DNA of 64,000 bases from JACPRL01 sp035573715 (GCA_035573715.1 DATLZZ010000003.1:190468-254467); one strand, 5' to 3'. Counted from the first letter of the stretch, positions 25,140 through 34,146 are shown. The notes: generated by a model not told the origin, from the sequence alone. A program made the numbers and translations.

Positions 25140-27344
25140 TTATTGCCCGAAGCGCTCCAGGGTGACTTCGGCGTTGTAGTCGGGCTCGCCGGAGACGGGG
25201 TCGCAGCGGCGCGGAAGGAGGACGTTGACTTCGGGCCAGCAGCCGATGAGGCAGCCGCGGGCGACGTCGGCGATGCGGAGGCGGCCGAGATACTCGCCGG
25301 CATCGGAGCGCAGGCGGATGCGTTCGCCGCTGCGCAGGCCGAGCCGCGCTGCGTCGTCGGCGTTGATGAAGATTTCATCGCGGGCTGCGCCGCTGAGCAA
25401 GTCGGCGGCGTCGAACAGCATGGAGTTGAACTGGCTCCCGCGCCGCGTCGTCAGATAGAAGCGCCCGTCGGCCTTGGGAAGTGCGGGCAGGCTCAGAGGC
25501 GTAAAGCGGAGACGACCCTCGGGCAACGAAGGCGAGACGCCGCCTTCCAGCAGGCGCGGGCCGCCGTACTGAATCCAATCGCCCTCTTTTTCCAGTTGGC
25601 CGATGCCTTTGTAGAGCGGGATGACGCGGTCCATCTCGGTGCGGATGTCGGCGCCACTGCGGTAGTAGAGAGCGCCGGCGCGATCCGGCGGCAGGACGCG
25701 CTGGGCCAGGTCGGAAAGGATTTCCCACTCGGAGCGCGCCTCGCCGATGCGCGGTCCGGGAATCTCGGGACTGAAGCGGATGCGGCGCTCGGTGCTGGTG
25801 AGCGTGCCGCCGCCGGGCTGCTCGTAGCGGGTGCGCGCGGGCAGCAGCACCGTGCAGTCGGAGTCGAGCAGCATCGAGTTGTTGAGCGTGATGTCCTGAT
25901 GGACGCGGAGGCGGAGCCGGTTGAAGGCCACGCGGACAAAGTCGGGCTGCGGCATCGTCTCGTAGAAGTTGCCGCCGAGGTTGTAGAGGACGTCGAGCTT
26001 GCCGGCCGCTGCCGCTTCCAGCATCTCGGGCGCGTCGAGCCCCTTTGTTGTCGGCACGTCGAAGCCCCAGAGCTGTGCGAAGCGGCGGACATGCTCTTCC
26101 TTGAGGGGGAAGCCGCCAGGGAGAGAAGTCGGCACGGAACCAACTTCGGCGGCGCCCTGCACGCCGCTGTGGCCGCGAATCGGAACCAGGCCGCACTTTT
26201 CGCGGCCGACCATGCCGCGCGCCAGCGCGAGGTTGATGACCGCCAGCACGTTCTCGACGCCGAAGGCGTGCTGCGTCAGGCCCATCGACCAGATGAAGAC
26301 GGCGGTGCGCGCGCGCTGGTAGGTGTCGGCGAAGCGCTCAAGCTGCGCCCGCGAGAGCCCGCTGGAAGCTTCGAGATCCTCCCAGCGCTGCGCGGCCAGC
26401 TGCCTCTTGAGCTCTTCGAAGCCGGTGGTGTGCGCGGCGATGAAATTGTGGTCGAGCGCGTCGCGCTCAAGGAGAATCTTCAGCACCGCGTTGCAGAAGG
26501 CAATGTCGCCGTCGTTGCGCACGGAATAGAACTCATCGGCCAGGCGTGTTCCGAACAGCGCGCTCTTGGGCACAGAAGGAATCCAGTAGGCCTCGAGGCC
26601 GGGCTCGCGAAACGGATTGACGACCACGACGCGCGTGCCGCGCTGCTTGGCGTAGTAAAGATACTTGGTAGCGACCGGCTGATTGGCGGCGAGATTCGAG
26701 CCCAGCAGCACGATGAGGTCGGTGCCGATCCAGTCGTTGTAGGAGCAAGTCGAAGCCGCCACGCCGAGCGCGTACTTCATCGCGCTGGTGGAGGCGGCGT
26801 GGCAGAGGCGCGCGGCGTTGTCGATGTTGTTGGTGCCGAGAGCGCGCGCTAGCTTGCCGGCGACGTAGTAGACCTCGTTGGTCAGCCCGCGCGAAGTGGT
26901 GTAGAAGGCGAGCCGCTGCGGGGTGGTTTCCTGGATGGCGTCGGCGATGAGCTCCAGCGCGCGGTCCCAGGAAACGCGGCGGAAGCCGCGGTCGGCGCGA
27001 TAGCGCACCATCGGATACGGCAGGCGGCCGAGCTGGCGAAGTTGATAGTTATCGAGCCGACGCAGCGCTTGAACGTCTTCGAGCTTCTTCGGATCGAGCG
27101 CCGGCATGGTGTTCAGGCGCAGCAGCTTCAGCCGCACCAGGCAGAGGTGGACGCCGTCCAGGGTGTTGTCGCGCAGGCCGGCCGGACCGAGCGAGCAGCC
27201 GTCGCAGACGCCGTGGCGCAGAATGCGCCAGGCATAAGGCAGGTTGTCGCGGTTCTCCCACAGCGCCCGCAGCATTTCGCGGTAGTGGCGCGGCTTGGGC
27301 AGGCCGAGGCCGAAGGGCCGCCAGGAAGCAATCGGCGTCGGCAT
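25140..27344 (-). CDS. FdhF/YdeP family molybdopterin oxidoreductase
   Basis: 734 residues. The N-terminal CDGCSLGPAG with a later LC keeps three cysteines, as in the YdeP-type branch, not the complete four-Cys cluster motif of classical formate dehydrogenase. The molybdopterin core shows RVSWDRALELIADAI, SRGLTNEVYYVAGKLARALG, NNIDNAARLCHAAST, GSNLAANQPV and IRGHSGVQGAAEVG. The molydop-binding domain fills about 620-734 (FYLTTRRGSQFNSMLF, GERIRLRSDAGE). No twin-arginine signal is present, so it is cytoplasmic. YdeP is linked to acid tolerance in E. coli, but the substrate is unknown. It starts with ATG and is divergent from the SGNH gene. Confidence 0.87.
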   Translation of the reverse strand: MPTPIASWRPFGLGLPKPRHYREMLRALWENRDNLPYAWRILRHGVCDGCSLGPAGLRDNTLDGVHLCLVRLKLLRLNTMPALDPKKLEDVQALRRLDNYQLRQLGRLPYPMVRYRADRGFRRVSWDRALELIADAIQETTPQRLAFYTTSRGLTNEVYYVAGKLARALGTNNIDNAARLCHAASTSAMKYALGVAASTCSYNDWIGTDLIVLLGSNLAANQPVATKYLYYAKQRGTRVVVVNPFREPGLEAYWIPSVPKSALFGTRLADEFYSVRNDGDIAFCNAVLKILLERDALDHNFIAAHTTGFEELKRQLAAQRWEDLEASSGLSRAQLERFADTYQRARTAVFIWSMGLTQHAFGVENVLAVINLALARGMVGREKCGLVPIRGHSGVQGAAEVGSVPTSLPGGFPLKEEHVRRFAQLWGFDVPTTKGLDAPEMLEAAAAGKLDVLYNLGGNFYETMPQPDFVRVAFNRLRLRVHQDITLNNSMLLDSDCTVLLPARTRYEQPGGGTLTSTERRIRFSPEIPGPRIGEARSEWEILSDLAQRVLPPDRAGALYYRSGADIRTEMDRVIPLYKGIGQLEKEGDWIQYGGPRLLEGGVSPSLPEGRLRFTPLSLPALPKADGRFYLTTRRGSQFNSMLFDAADLLSGAARDEIFINADDAARLGLRSGERIRLRSDAGEYLGRLRIADVARGCLIGCWPEVNVLLPRRCDPVSGEPDYNAEVTLERFGQ

Positions 27345-27401
27345 GAGTCGCTAGCTTAGCAAAGGAGGCAAGGGAAGCGTAGGATACAGGAGGGAAGAAT
27401 C

Positions 27402-28145
27402 ATGCGGGGCCGCACGAGGGATGCAATTGCGAAGCGCTTCGCGATTGTCTGTTGTCTGGCCGGGCTGCTGCTGGGCGCGGCGCCGGTGGCCGACGGGCAG
27501 GCGCCGCCGGCGAAGCTGCGGGTGCTGTTCATCGGGAACAGCTACACCTACTTCAACGACCTGCCAGGACTGGTGGAGCGGCTGTCGGCGGCTGAAAGGC
27601 CGATCGAAGCGCGTATGGTGGTTCAGGGCGGCGCGACGCTGGAGTGGCATTGGACTGTGGGGCTGGCGCTGAAGAGAATCCAGCAGGGCGGCTGGGATTA
27701 CGTAGTGCTGCAGGAGCAAAGCCAGCGGCCGCTGCTCGACAAGCCGAGGATGTTCGAGTACGCGCGCGCCTTCGATGCCGAAATCAAGAAGCAGAGCGCC
27801 CGCACGGTCCTCTACCTGACGTGGTCGCGACAGCCGCGACCGGAACTGCAGGGGCAGATCACGCAGGCGTATCAAGAGCTCGGGCGCGAACTGGGTGCGG
27901 AGGTGGCGCCGGTCGGCGCGGCCTGGCACAAAGTACTGCAGCGCAATCCGAACCTGGAGCTTTATCTGCCCGACGGCAGCCATCCGAGCCTGGCAGGCTC
28001 GTATCTCGCCGCCTGTGTTTTCCTCGGCGTGTTCTACGGCGAGCGGCCCGTGAAGCCGCTGCCGACGGTGGCGCCGCTGAGCCCCGAAGCCGCGCTCTAC
28101 CTTCAGAACGTCGCCTGGGAAACCCTCGCCGAACCGAACGAGTGA
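27402..28145 (+). CDS. Exported SGNH/GDSL-like hydrolase
   Basis: 247 residues with a signal peptide (AIVCCLAGLLLGAAPVADG). The mature part opens with the SGNH block I, LFIGNSYTYFNDLP near residue 43, whose Ser is the nucleophile in the variant GNS form. It ends with the Asp-His pair LPDGSHPSLAGSYLAA near 190. YVVLQEQSQ near 100 gives the Gln/Asn oxyanion block seen in DUF4886-like members. These enzymes are mostly carbohydrate or lipid esterases acting outside the cytoplasm. An AGGAGGGA ribosome site precedes the ATG. A pseudokinase gene follows 54 bases later. Confidence 0.83.
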   Translation: MRGRTRDAIAKRFAIVCCLAGLLLGAAPVADGQAPPAKLRVLFIGNSYTYFNDLPGLVERLSAAERPIEARMVVQGGATLEWHWTVGLALKRIQQGGWDYVVLQEQSQRPLLDKPRMFEYARAFDAEIKKQSARTVLYLTWSRQPRPELQGQITQAYQELGRELGAEVAPVGAAWHKVLQRNPNLELYLPDGSHPSLAGSYLAACVFLGVFYGERPVKPLPTVAPLSPEAALYLQNVAWETLAEPNE

Positions 28146-28199
28146 GCGCTGCGGCCGCGTTGCAGTCGCCGGAACGATAAGGTAAGCTGCGAGCTCGCC

Positions 28200-29201
28200 G
28201 TGATTCCGGAATCCATCGGCAAATACCGCATCGTTGCGCCGCTGGGACAAGGGCGCGTGGGAATCGTCTTCCGCGCGCAGGACACCGAAGACGGTCGCGC
28301 GGTAGCGCTGAAGCTGGTGCCGGCCAGCCACTTCGCCACGCCCGAAGCCAGGCAGAAGTTCCTCGAAGACGCGCGCGCCGCGGCCGGGCTGGCGCATCCG
28401 CACTTGCGACAAGTCTTCGAGGCCGGGGAGAGCGGAGACCAGGTTTTCCTGGCGATGGAATATCTCGAGGGCTCGACCCTGCGCAGCCTGCTGGTCGGCG
28501 GATCGGTCGAGCCGGAAACCGCGCTGGCGTGGAGCGCGGAAATCGCCGACGCCCTGGCGGCCGCCCACGCCGAAGGCGTGGCGCACGGCGAGCTCACCAC
28601 CGGCAAAGTCTTCATCACCGAGCAGGGAATGATCAAGCTGCTCGACGCCGGCTTGTGGCGGCTGGAAGTTCCGAGCGGGCGCGACCTGCGCGATGCGGCG
28701 GCGCTGCGCGAGTCCGGCCTCGAGCCTCTCGCCGTCGCCGCGCTGGCGCCGGAACAAATCCGCGGCGCGGAGCCCGACGCGCGCAGCGATCTGTTCGCGC
28801 TCGGCGCAGTGCTCTTTGAGATGTGCACGGGCGTGCAGCCTTTCGCGCACGACGACGCCAACCAGACTCTGCACTGGGTCTTGGGCCGTCAGCCCGAACC
28901 GCCGAGCCGAATGAATCCGCGCCTGCCGGCGGCGCTGGATGTGCTGCTGGCCCGCCTGCTCGAGAAAGAACCGGCGCGACGCTTGAGCAGCGCCGCCGAA
29001 GCCGCGGCCGCGTTGCGCGCCATCGCCGCCGGCGAGCCCTTGCCGGCGTCGGTCACCGCGGCGCCGCCCGAAGCCGCCGCGGCGGTAGTCGAGGCCGCGC
29101 CCGCGAAAGAAAAATCAAAAATTTTGTACTGGATTCTGGCCGGCGGCGTGGTGCTGGCGGGGTTGGCCTGGCTTCTCTACCAGCGGCTGACGCAGCCGTA
29201 G
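28200..29201 (+). CDS. Protein kinase-fold protein, probable pseudokinase, with C-terminal membrane anchor
   Basis: 333 residues from a GTG. The N-lobe is kept: GKYRIVAPLGQGRVGIVFRA and VALKLV with the ATP lysine. The C-lobe catalytic residues are lost. The HRDxKxxN loop reads AHGELTTGKVF, so the catalytic Asp is Glu, and Lys and Asn are replaced. The DFG motif reads LLDAGLW. The structural ALAPEQIRG and RSDLFALGAVLFEMCTG segments remain. A membrane helix (ILYWILAGGVVLAGLAWLLY) ends the protein. It is therefore likely an ATP-binding or scaffolding pseudokinase facing the cytoplasm. Weak residual activity cannot be excluded. Confidence 0.85.
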   Translation: MIPESIGKYRIVAPLGQGRVGIVFRAQDTEDGRAVALKLVPASHFATPEARQKFLEDARAAAGLAHPHLRQVFEAGESGDQVFLAMEYLEGSTLRSLLVGGSVEPETALAWSAEIADALAAAHAEGVAHGELTTGKVFITEQGMIKLLDAGLWRLEVPSGRDLRDAAALRESGLEPLAVAALAPEQIRGAEPDARSDLFALGAVLFEMCTGVQPFAHDDANQTLHWVLGRQPEPPSRMNPRLPAALDVLLARLLEKEPARRLSSAAEAAAALRAIAAGEPLPASVTAAPPEAAAAVVEAAPAKEKSKILYWILAGGVVLAGLAWLLYQRLTQP

Positions 29202-29208
29202 TTCTCTC

Positions 29209-31443
29209 CTACTGCACCACAAGCATCGTGGTCGCCGTGTGCTCGAGTGTGCTGAAGGCGCCGCGCACGGTCAGCGTGTGCGTGCCGCGCGGCGTGCCGG
29301 CAGGGGGAGAGGGCGGCGGCGTTTCCTCCGTGCTGCTGCAAGCCACCTGCAGACTCACCAGCAACAGCAGCGCCAGGAGGGCGCACGCGGTGGCGAATCG
29401 CGGGCGCTGCGGCGCAACCCGCCGGGCCATCAGCCAACTGAGCAGTGCCGCGGCGGCGAGCAGCCAGAGGAACACCGGCGGCGCCGGCGGCGGACCCGAC
29501 GGCGGGATGCTGCTCGAGCTCGCGGTTGTGCGCACCGTCAGGGTCGCGGTCACGGTTACGCCGCCCGGCGCAAGGCTGGACGGGCTGAAGCCGCAGGTCA
29601 CGCCCACGGGCGGATCCATACAGGAAAGCCCGACGGCGTTGTCGAAGCGGCCGCCCACCGGCGTCAGCGTCACGGTGTAGCTCGCCGACTCTCCCTGGTT
29701 CACGGTGACGCTGGCGGGCATCACGCTGATGGCGAAGTCCACCACGTCGGTGGCAACCATCTTGCTGTTGTTGGTGGTGTCGGGGTCGACCTCGGTCAGC
29801 GTCACGCTGGCATTGTTGGTGATGGAGCCCACCATGGTTGGCCGGATGGTGATGGTGGTGGTGACGCTGGCGGCCGAGGCGATGGTGCCGATGGTGCACG
29901 TCACCACGCCCATCGAATGCGAGCAACTGCCCTGGCCCGCTGCCGAGTTCTGGAACGTCGAGTCCACCGGCAAGGTGTCGGTCAGCACCACGTTGGTGGC
30001 CTGGTCGGGGCCGGCATTGGCGACCGTCAGCGTGTAAACAAGGTTGGTGGAAACCGGAACCGGGTCGGGCGACTCGGTCATGCTCAGCACCAGGTCCGGG
30101 TCGGCGTCAATTGTGGCCAGCGCCACCAGGCCCGGCTGCGTCGGTCCCAGAAAGTTCATCGCGCCCGACGTGGGATCGATCTCCGCGAGGAAGCTCTCTC
30201 GCGGCGACGCCTGCACCAGCGCCAGCAACTCGCCGGTGGGAAGAAAGTCGAGCGAGGCCAGGCGCGACGACTCGCCGGCGGTGGCCAGCGGCGCCACGAT
30301 CGCTTCCGCCAGGCTGGCGGGATTCACCCGCCACAGGGTCGAGTCCGCGGCGTGCAGCAACTCGTCGCTCCGTTCCGTCGCCAGGCCGTCGCCGCCCGCC
30401 GCCACGCGGCCCAGCCGCGTGAGCGCGCCGGTGGTTGTATCCACCGAAGCCAGTTCGTTCGGCGCTTCGAGGAGCGCGAAGAGGGTGCGGTCAGATTTCC
30501 GATAGCTGAGATCGGCGATGCTCTCGCCGCCCGCCAGGCCCATTGCGGCGACTTCCGTGCCCAAGCCGGTGCAGGGATCAATGGTCAGGAGGTAGCTGGT
30601 GTCACCGCGCTGGCCGATGGCGTAGAGGCGGCGGGCGGAGCCGAAGTCCATCGCGGTAACTTCGTCAAAACCGATCGGGCCGACCAGCGTGGCGGCGCCG
30701 CTAGCGGGATCAATCGAGTAGAACAGGCTGGCGGCGTCGAGATGCGCGGCGCCAAAGAGAGCAGCGCGAGTCGAGCAGGCGGGCGCATCGCCGGCCAGCA
30801 GCAAGGCGCTGGCAGCGTGGTCGAGCCTGCCCAAGCGCGCTTCGCCCTGCGCATTGACCAGCAGCAGCTCCTGCTCTTCATTCACCGCGAGAATGAAGTC
30901 GCCGCGCCAGGGCGTAGAGGGGCGGTTGCGACCCGCGGCGGCCGGCCGAGCCCGCAGCCGTTCTACGGGTTCGGTCTGGCTGGCCGGCTGCGCGCTGCCG
31001 TCGGCTGGATTGAGAAGGAAGACTGTGTCGGGCGTGGTGGCGGTAGCGCTGCTCACGGCGTAGAGCATTCCATCGGGCGCGAAGAAGAGCGCTGCGAACC
31101 GGTCGCCGGTGTTGCCGCGCGCGGTGGCAGCGCCGCTGGCAGGATCGAGCACGACCAGCTCATCGCCAATCTGCCCGGCGACGCGCACCAGGGCAAAAAT
31201 TTCGCCCGTCTGCGGATGGCGCGCCAGGCCGCTGGCGGCTTCCAGCGCTGCGCCGCCCAGTGTGAGCGCAACGCGGGAAAGCGTCCGGCCGGTCAGCGGG
31301 TCGACGCTGCGCAACTGGTTGTCGGCCAATGAAACGGTGTAGAGCGGCAAGCCGGGTTCGGCCGCGACCGCGGGCAGCGCCAGCAGCGCGGCTCCCATCA
31401 GGAGGGTCGCCAGGTGCTTCCTGCTCAGAAGGGCCGTGGGCAT
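29209..31443 (-). CDS. Large exported protein with propeller-like repeats and a DUF11 domain
   Basis: 744 residues with a signal peptide (HLATLLMGAALLALPAVAA). Residues 30-420 hold repeated strand patterns of the TGxL.R / DPxSGAA type (LYTVSLADNQLRSVDPLTG, LVVLDPASGAATARG, YSIDPASGAATLVGPIGFDE, EIDPTSGAMNFLGPTQ), likely a beta-propeller. A DUF11 domain follows (LVYTLTVANAGPDQATNVVL), then an Ig-like repeat (SVTVNQGESASYTVTLTPVG). Two C-terminal hydrophobic segments and a Cys-Ser-Ser near the end are odd: the second segment with VACSS resembles a lipobox placed internally, followed by about 45 residues. A cell-surface role is likely; ligand unknown. Confidence 0.78.
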   Translation of the reverse strand: MPTALLSRKHLATLLMGAALLALPAVAAEPGLPLYTVSLADNQLRSVDPLTGRTLSRVALTLGGAALEAASGLARHPQTGEIFALVRVAGQIGDELVVLDPASGAATARGNTGDRFAALFFAPDGMLYAVSSATATTPDTVFLLNPADGSAQPASQTEPVERLRARPAAAGRNRPSTPWRGDFILAVNEEQELLLVNAQGEARLGRLDHAASALLLAGDAPACSTRAALFGAAHLDAASLFYSIDPASGAATLVGPIGFDEVTAMDFGSARRLYAIGQRGDTSYLLTIDPCTGLGTEVAAMGLAGGESIADLSYRKSDRTLFALLEAPNELASVDTTTGALTRLGRVAAGGDGLATERSDELLHAADSTLWRVNPASLAEAIVAPLATAGESSRLASLDFLPTGELLALVQASPRESFLAEIDPTSGAMNFLGPTQPGLVALATIDADPDLVLSMTESPDPVPVSTNLVYTLTVANAGPDQATNVVLTDTLPVDSTFQNSAAGQGSCSHSMGVVTCTIGTIASAASVTTTITIRPTMVGSITNNASVTLTEVDPDTTNNSKMVATDVVDFAISVMPASVTVNQGESASYTVTLTPVGGRFDNAVGLSCMDPPVGVTCGFSPSSLAPGGVTVTATLTVRTTASSSSIPPSGPPPAPPVFLWLLAAAALLSWLMARRVAPQRPRFATACALLALLLLVSLQVACSSTEETPPPSPPAGTPRGTHTLTVRGAFSTLEHTATTMLVVQ

Positions 31444-31452
31444 GAATCCTCA

Positions 31453-31481
31453 ATTCAATTCGAGCCGGGCGATTTTGTCAA
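31453..31481 (-). promoter_or_regulatory. Promoter of the DUF11 protein gene
   Basis: On the - strand TTGACA (31481-31476) and TTGAAT (31458-31453) have a 17-base spacer. The start would fall close to the ATG at 31443. Confidence 0.6.
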
Positions 31482-31539
31482 CCGTAAGCGTGCAGCGTCG
31501 CCGGGGGCTGCCGGCGTCCCATTCTTTTCGTCGGTCGGC

Positions 31540-31568
31540 TTGGCGATTGGCGGGCAATCGGAGATAAT
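31540..31568 (+). promoter_or_regulatory. Promoter of the DAACS symporter gene
   Basis: TTGGCG (31540-31545) and GATAAT (31563-31568) are spaced by 17 bases. The predicted start near 31575 leaves a leader of about 11 bases before the ATG at 31586. Confidence 0.55.
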
Positions 31569-31585
31569 CCCGCGGACAATTGGCG

Positions 31586-32893
31586 ATGAGCAACGGGGCA
31601 GACGCAGAAAAGACGGAAGCAACGCAGGCGGGCCGCATCCTGCTCGGCCTGCTGCTGGGCGCGCTCACGGGTGTGGCCGCCCACTGGCTGTTGGCGCCCT
31701 CGCCGGCGTTGGTGTGGGTGGTCGAAAAAATCACCCAGCCCGTCGGACAGATGTGGCTGCGGGCGCTTATCATGATTGTCCTGCCGCTGGTGTTCGCTTC
31801 CCTCACGCTCGGCGTGGCCGGCCTGGGCGACGTCCGCAAGCTCGGCCGCATCGGGTTCAAGACTGTTGCTTATTTCCTCATCACCACCGCCGTAGCCACC
31901 GCGATCGGCTTGGTGCTCGTCAACCTGCTGCACCCCGGCGCCGGCCTCTCCGAGCAAACCCGCCAAGAACTGATGAGTCGCTTCAGCGGCCAGGCGCAAC
32001 AGATGAGGCAGACGACCGGCACGGTGACGGTCGGGGTGGAGCTGCTGGTGAACATCGTGCCGCGCAATCCGGTGGCCGCGGCGGCGCAGTTCGATATGCT
32101 GGCCGTCATCTTCTTCTCGCTCCTGTTTGGCGCCGCGCTGGGGATTCTGCCGGCCGAGCGCGCCCGGCCCATGGTCGGCGTGCTGGAGGCGCTGGGCGAC
32201 ATTGTCGTGGTCATCATCGGCTGGGTGATGAAGCTCGCGCCCCTCGGCGTCTTCTGCCTGATCTTTTCGGTCACGGCGCTGTTCGGCTATGACATTCTGC
32301 GCAAGCTGCTCTGGTACGTGCTCACCGTGCTGCTCGGCCTGGGGATCCACTTCTTCGGCGTCTACTCTTTTCTGGTGCGCGTACTGGGCGGGATGAGCCC
32401 GCTGGCGTTTTTCTCCCGCATCCGCACCATCGTCGTTACTGCTTTTTCCACCAGCTCGTCGAACGCCACCCTGCCCACCACGCTCCAGGTCACGGAAAAG
32501 AAGCTCGGCGTGCCCAAAGAAATCTGCGGGTTCGTGCTGCCGCTGGGCGCCACAATGAACATGCACGGCACGGCGCTCTTCGAAGGCGTTACTGTGCTGT
32601 TCATCGCCCAGGTGCTGGGGGTGGCGCTCAGCCTCGAGCAGCAGGTCATCGTCGTGCTGATGTCCGTGCTCATGGCCATCGGCACCGCCGGCGTGCCCAG
32701 CGGCTCGATTCCGCTGCTGATGATTGTGCTCGGCACCGTCGGCCTGCCGCCCGAGGCCATCGCGCTCGTGCTCGGCGTCGACCGCATCCTCGACATGTGC
32801 CGCACCACCTTGAACGTCGTGGGCGACACCACCGCCGCGCTTTACATCGCGCGCTCGGAGGGCTTTCCCCTGCGGCCTCAAGCCGACAACTAG
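31586..32893 (+). CDS. Dicarboxylate/amino acid:cation symporter (DAACS family)
   Basis: 435 residues with the full GltP/DctA-type fold. Hairpin 1 carries FSTSSSNATLPTTL near residue 290, TM7 carries LPLGATMNMHGTALFEG near 325, hairpin 2 carries GTAGVPSGSIPLL near 370, and TM8 ends in VDRILDMCRTTLNVVGD near 400. It would import aspartate, glutamate or C4-dicarboxylates with Na+ or H+. The TM7 motif reads NMHGT where the common form is NMDGT; this Asp helps bind a cation in characterised homologues, so the coupling ion may differ. The ATG is preferred over a TTG two codons earlier. Confidence 0.92.
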   Translation: MSNGADAEKTEATQAGRILLGLLLGALTGVAAHWLLAPSPALVWVVEKITQPVGQMWLRALIMIVLPLVFASLTLGVAGLGDVRKLGRIGFKTVAYFLITTAVATAIGLVLVNLLHPGAGLSEQTRQELMSRFSGQAQQMRQTTGTVTVGVELLVNIVPRNPVAAAAQFDMLAVIFFSLLFGAALGILPAERARPMVGVLEALGDIVVVIIGWVMKLAPLGVFCLIFSVTALFGYDILRKLLWYVLTVLLGLGIHFFGVYSFLVRVLGGMSPLAFFSRIRTIVVTAFSTSSSNATLPTTLQVTEKKLGVPKEICGFVLPLGATMNMHGTALFEGVTVLFIAQVLGVALSLEQQVIVVLMSVLMAIGTAGVPSGSIPLLMIVLGTVGLPPEAIALVLGVDRILDMCRTTLNVVGDTTAALYIARSEGFPLRPQADN

Positions 32894-33177
32894 CGACTCC
32901 CGGCCGATTCTTCGCGATTCCCGATGCATCTTTGCGCGTTCTCGGCGATTCGCAGTGTGTTCGAACCCTTGCCATCCACCTGGCTTGCAACATTGGCCTC
33001 GGGTGCTGTAGCGTCGCGCCCGTGCTGCCGCCGCAAGAGCGGCGAGCCGGGTGGCGCGCCCTGCCTCCAGCTCCAGCCTCCAGTCTCGGAACCGACTCCC
33101 AGTCGCCTCCTCACCCTGTAAGCCTTTGTTTTTCAGCCGGATGAGTTATCACCCCCTCCCCTTTTTGAGCTATGTGT

Positions 33178-33280
33178 TTGACAGGCAATGAGTTAGCGGG
33201 TGACCCAACCGATTCCCTATCACCTCTCGTGTTGATTCCAATGCACTTAGTCGGTGACTCGATTCGGTGCACCACTTTTC
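33178..33280 (+). repeat. 54-base-period imperfect tandem repeat, locus A
   Basis: Units begin at 33178 and 33232. The better unit reads TTGATTCCAATGCACTTAG followed by TCGGTGACTCGATTCGG, and contains the dyad AGTC-GGT-GACT. The same units with the same 54-base period occur at 63832-63927. Confidence 0.75.
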
Positions 33281-33303
33281 CACCTCACTACTCCTTGACA
33301 CTG

Positions 33304-33453
33304 CCACTTCTTCCATACTCGCTCCCGGCCCGCGCTGTCTACGGTTTTTGCGGTTTTCGCGGTTTTTGCGGTTGTTTTTTTTCTGGTTGTCCTTTTCGGG
33401 GGGTTCCGAGACAACGGCCAAACCGCGAAAACCGCAAAAACCGCGAAAACCGC
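33304..33453 (+). repeat. Palindromic GCGGTTTT element, copy 2
   Basis: This is inverted relative to copy 1 at 9881-10013. It shares the CCATACTCGCTCCCGGC flank, the arm of GCGGTTTTTGCGG units (33342-33375), the GGTTGTC...GACAAC inner pair and the complementary AACCGCGAAAACCGC arm (33420-33453). Several differences in one arm are matched in the other (TTTTCGCGG against CCGCGAAAA), which suggests that pairing is conserved. Confidence 0.85.
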
Positions 33454-33591
33454 ATGCGGTCCGGCTGCGCTGTCAGCTTTCGCTGCCTGGACGGAGCTTC
33501 GGAACTTCGGCGGCCCGAGCCGGAAAAGAGGAGAAGGGGAGCCGCAGGAGCTCTCTCAGGCCTGGCGGAGGCCGGCGACTGGCGCGGCTTC

Positions 33592-34083
33592 CTACTGGCG
33601 AAATTTCGAGAAGACGTAGTCGGACTGTGCCTGCGTCTTGTGGCAGCCGAAGCATTCCTTGGCGGGGTCTTTGACCACGCGCTCGCGCGTATCGCCCTTA
33701 AAGCCCTCGAACCCCCAGCCGCCGGTGGCGCGGAACCGTTTGGAATCTTTCTGCATCACCCCGACGACCTTGCGCGGCCCTTCGACCACCGCATGCCCCT
33801 CGCTAGTGGCTTCCAGCAGATCAAACACCAGCGCCGAGCCGTCGGGGAATGCCTTGCCCTTCTTGAGCGCGTTGAGCGCCGGCGGGTTGGCGTAGACGTG
33901 ATGGATGCCGCCAAAGGCGGCGTAAAGCGGATGGCCTTCTCCAATCACCATGGACTTCACGTGCGTCCACTGCCGGTAGCCTTGCGGGTAGGCGACGCCC
34001 TTGTCGGCTTGCGTCCAGGCGCGCGGCCCCGCCAGCAGAACGAAAGCCGTCAACCCCAGAGCCAGAGTGAGAATCTTTTTCAT
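33592..34083 (-). CDS. Exported cytochrome P460-family protein
   Basis: 163 residues with a signal peptide (ILTLALGLTAFVLLAGPRAW). The P460 fold is seen in PQGYRQWTHVKSM, GIHHVYANPPAL, FPDGSALVFDLLE and RATGGWGFEGF, ending in one heme site, ECFGCHKTQAQSDYVFSKF. Characterised P460 enzymes oxidise hydroxylamine or act on NO through a Lys-heme crosslink; the crosslink Lys cannot be settled by eye. The ATG at 34083 has an AGGAGGG ribosome site. It is divergent from an HxlR regulator with operator-like repeats between them, so induction by an electrophile or nitrogen-oxide stress is plausible. Activity is inference. Confidence 0.85.
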   Translation of the reverse strand: MKKILTLALGLTAFVLLAGPRAWTQADKGVAYPQGYRQWTHVKSMVIGEGHPLYAAFGGIHHVYANPPALNALKKGKAFPDGSALVFDLLEATSEGHAVVEGPRKVVGVMQKDSKRFRATGGWGFEGFKGDTRERVVKDPAKECFGCHKTQAQSDYVFSKFRQ

Positions 34084-34146
34084 GGCCGCACCCTCCTCCT
34101 GTGTTTGGTGGTCTCCAACCTCGCACACTCCGCGCCCGCCGACAAG

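Larger units (their letters stand above)
32894..33591. other. 698-base repeat-rich gap without a supported gene
   Basis: No ORF here resembles a protein family. The stretch holds a 54-base-period imperfect tandem repeat at 33178-33280 and copy 2 of the GCGGTTTT palindrome at 33304-33453. The part before 33120 is high-GC and featureless. A TTCGAAC heptamer at 32960 recalls a tRNA T-loop, but no cloverleaf forms. Confidence 0.65.

Noticed and set aside
32950..32975. TTCGAAC heptamer like a tRNA T-loop
   Set aside because: Flanking bases do not form a T-stem and no anticodon or acceptor arm can be drawn on either strand.
33304..33453. Possible CRISPR array from regular AT/GC repeats
   Set aside because: Units are short GCGGTTTT tandem blocks without unique spacers, they form one palindrome, and no cas gene is near.
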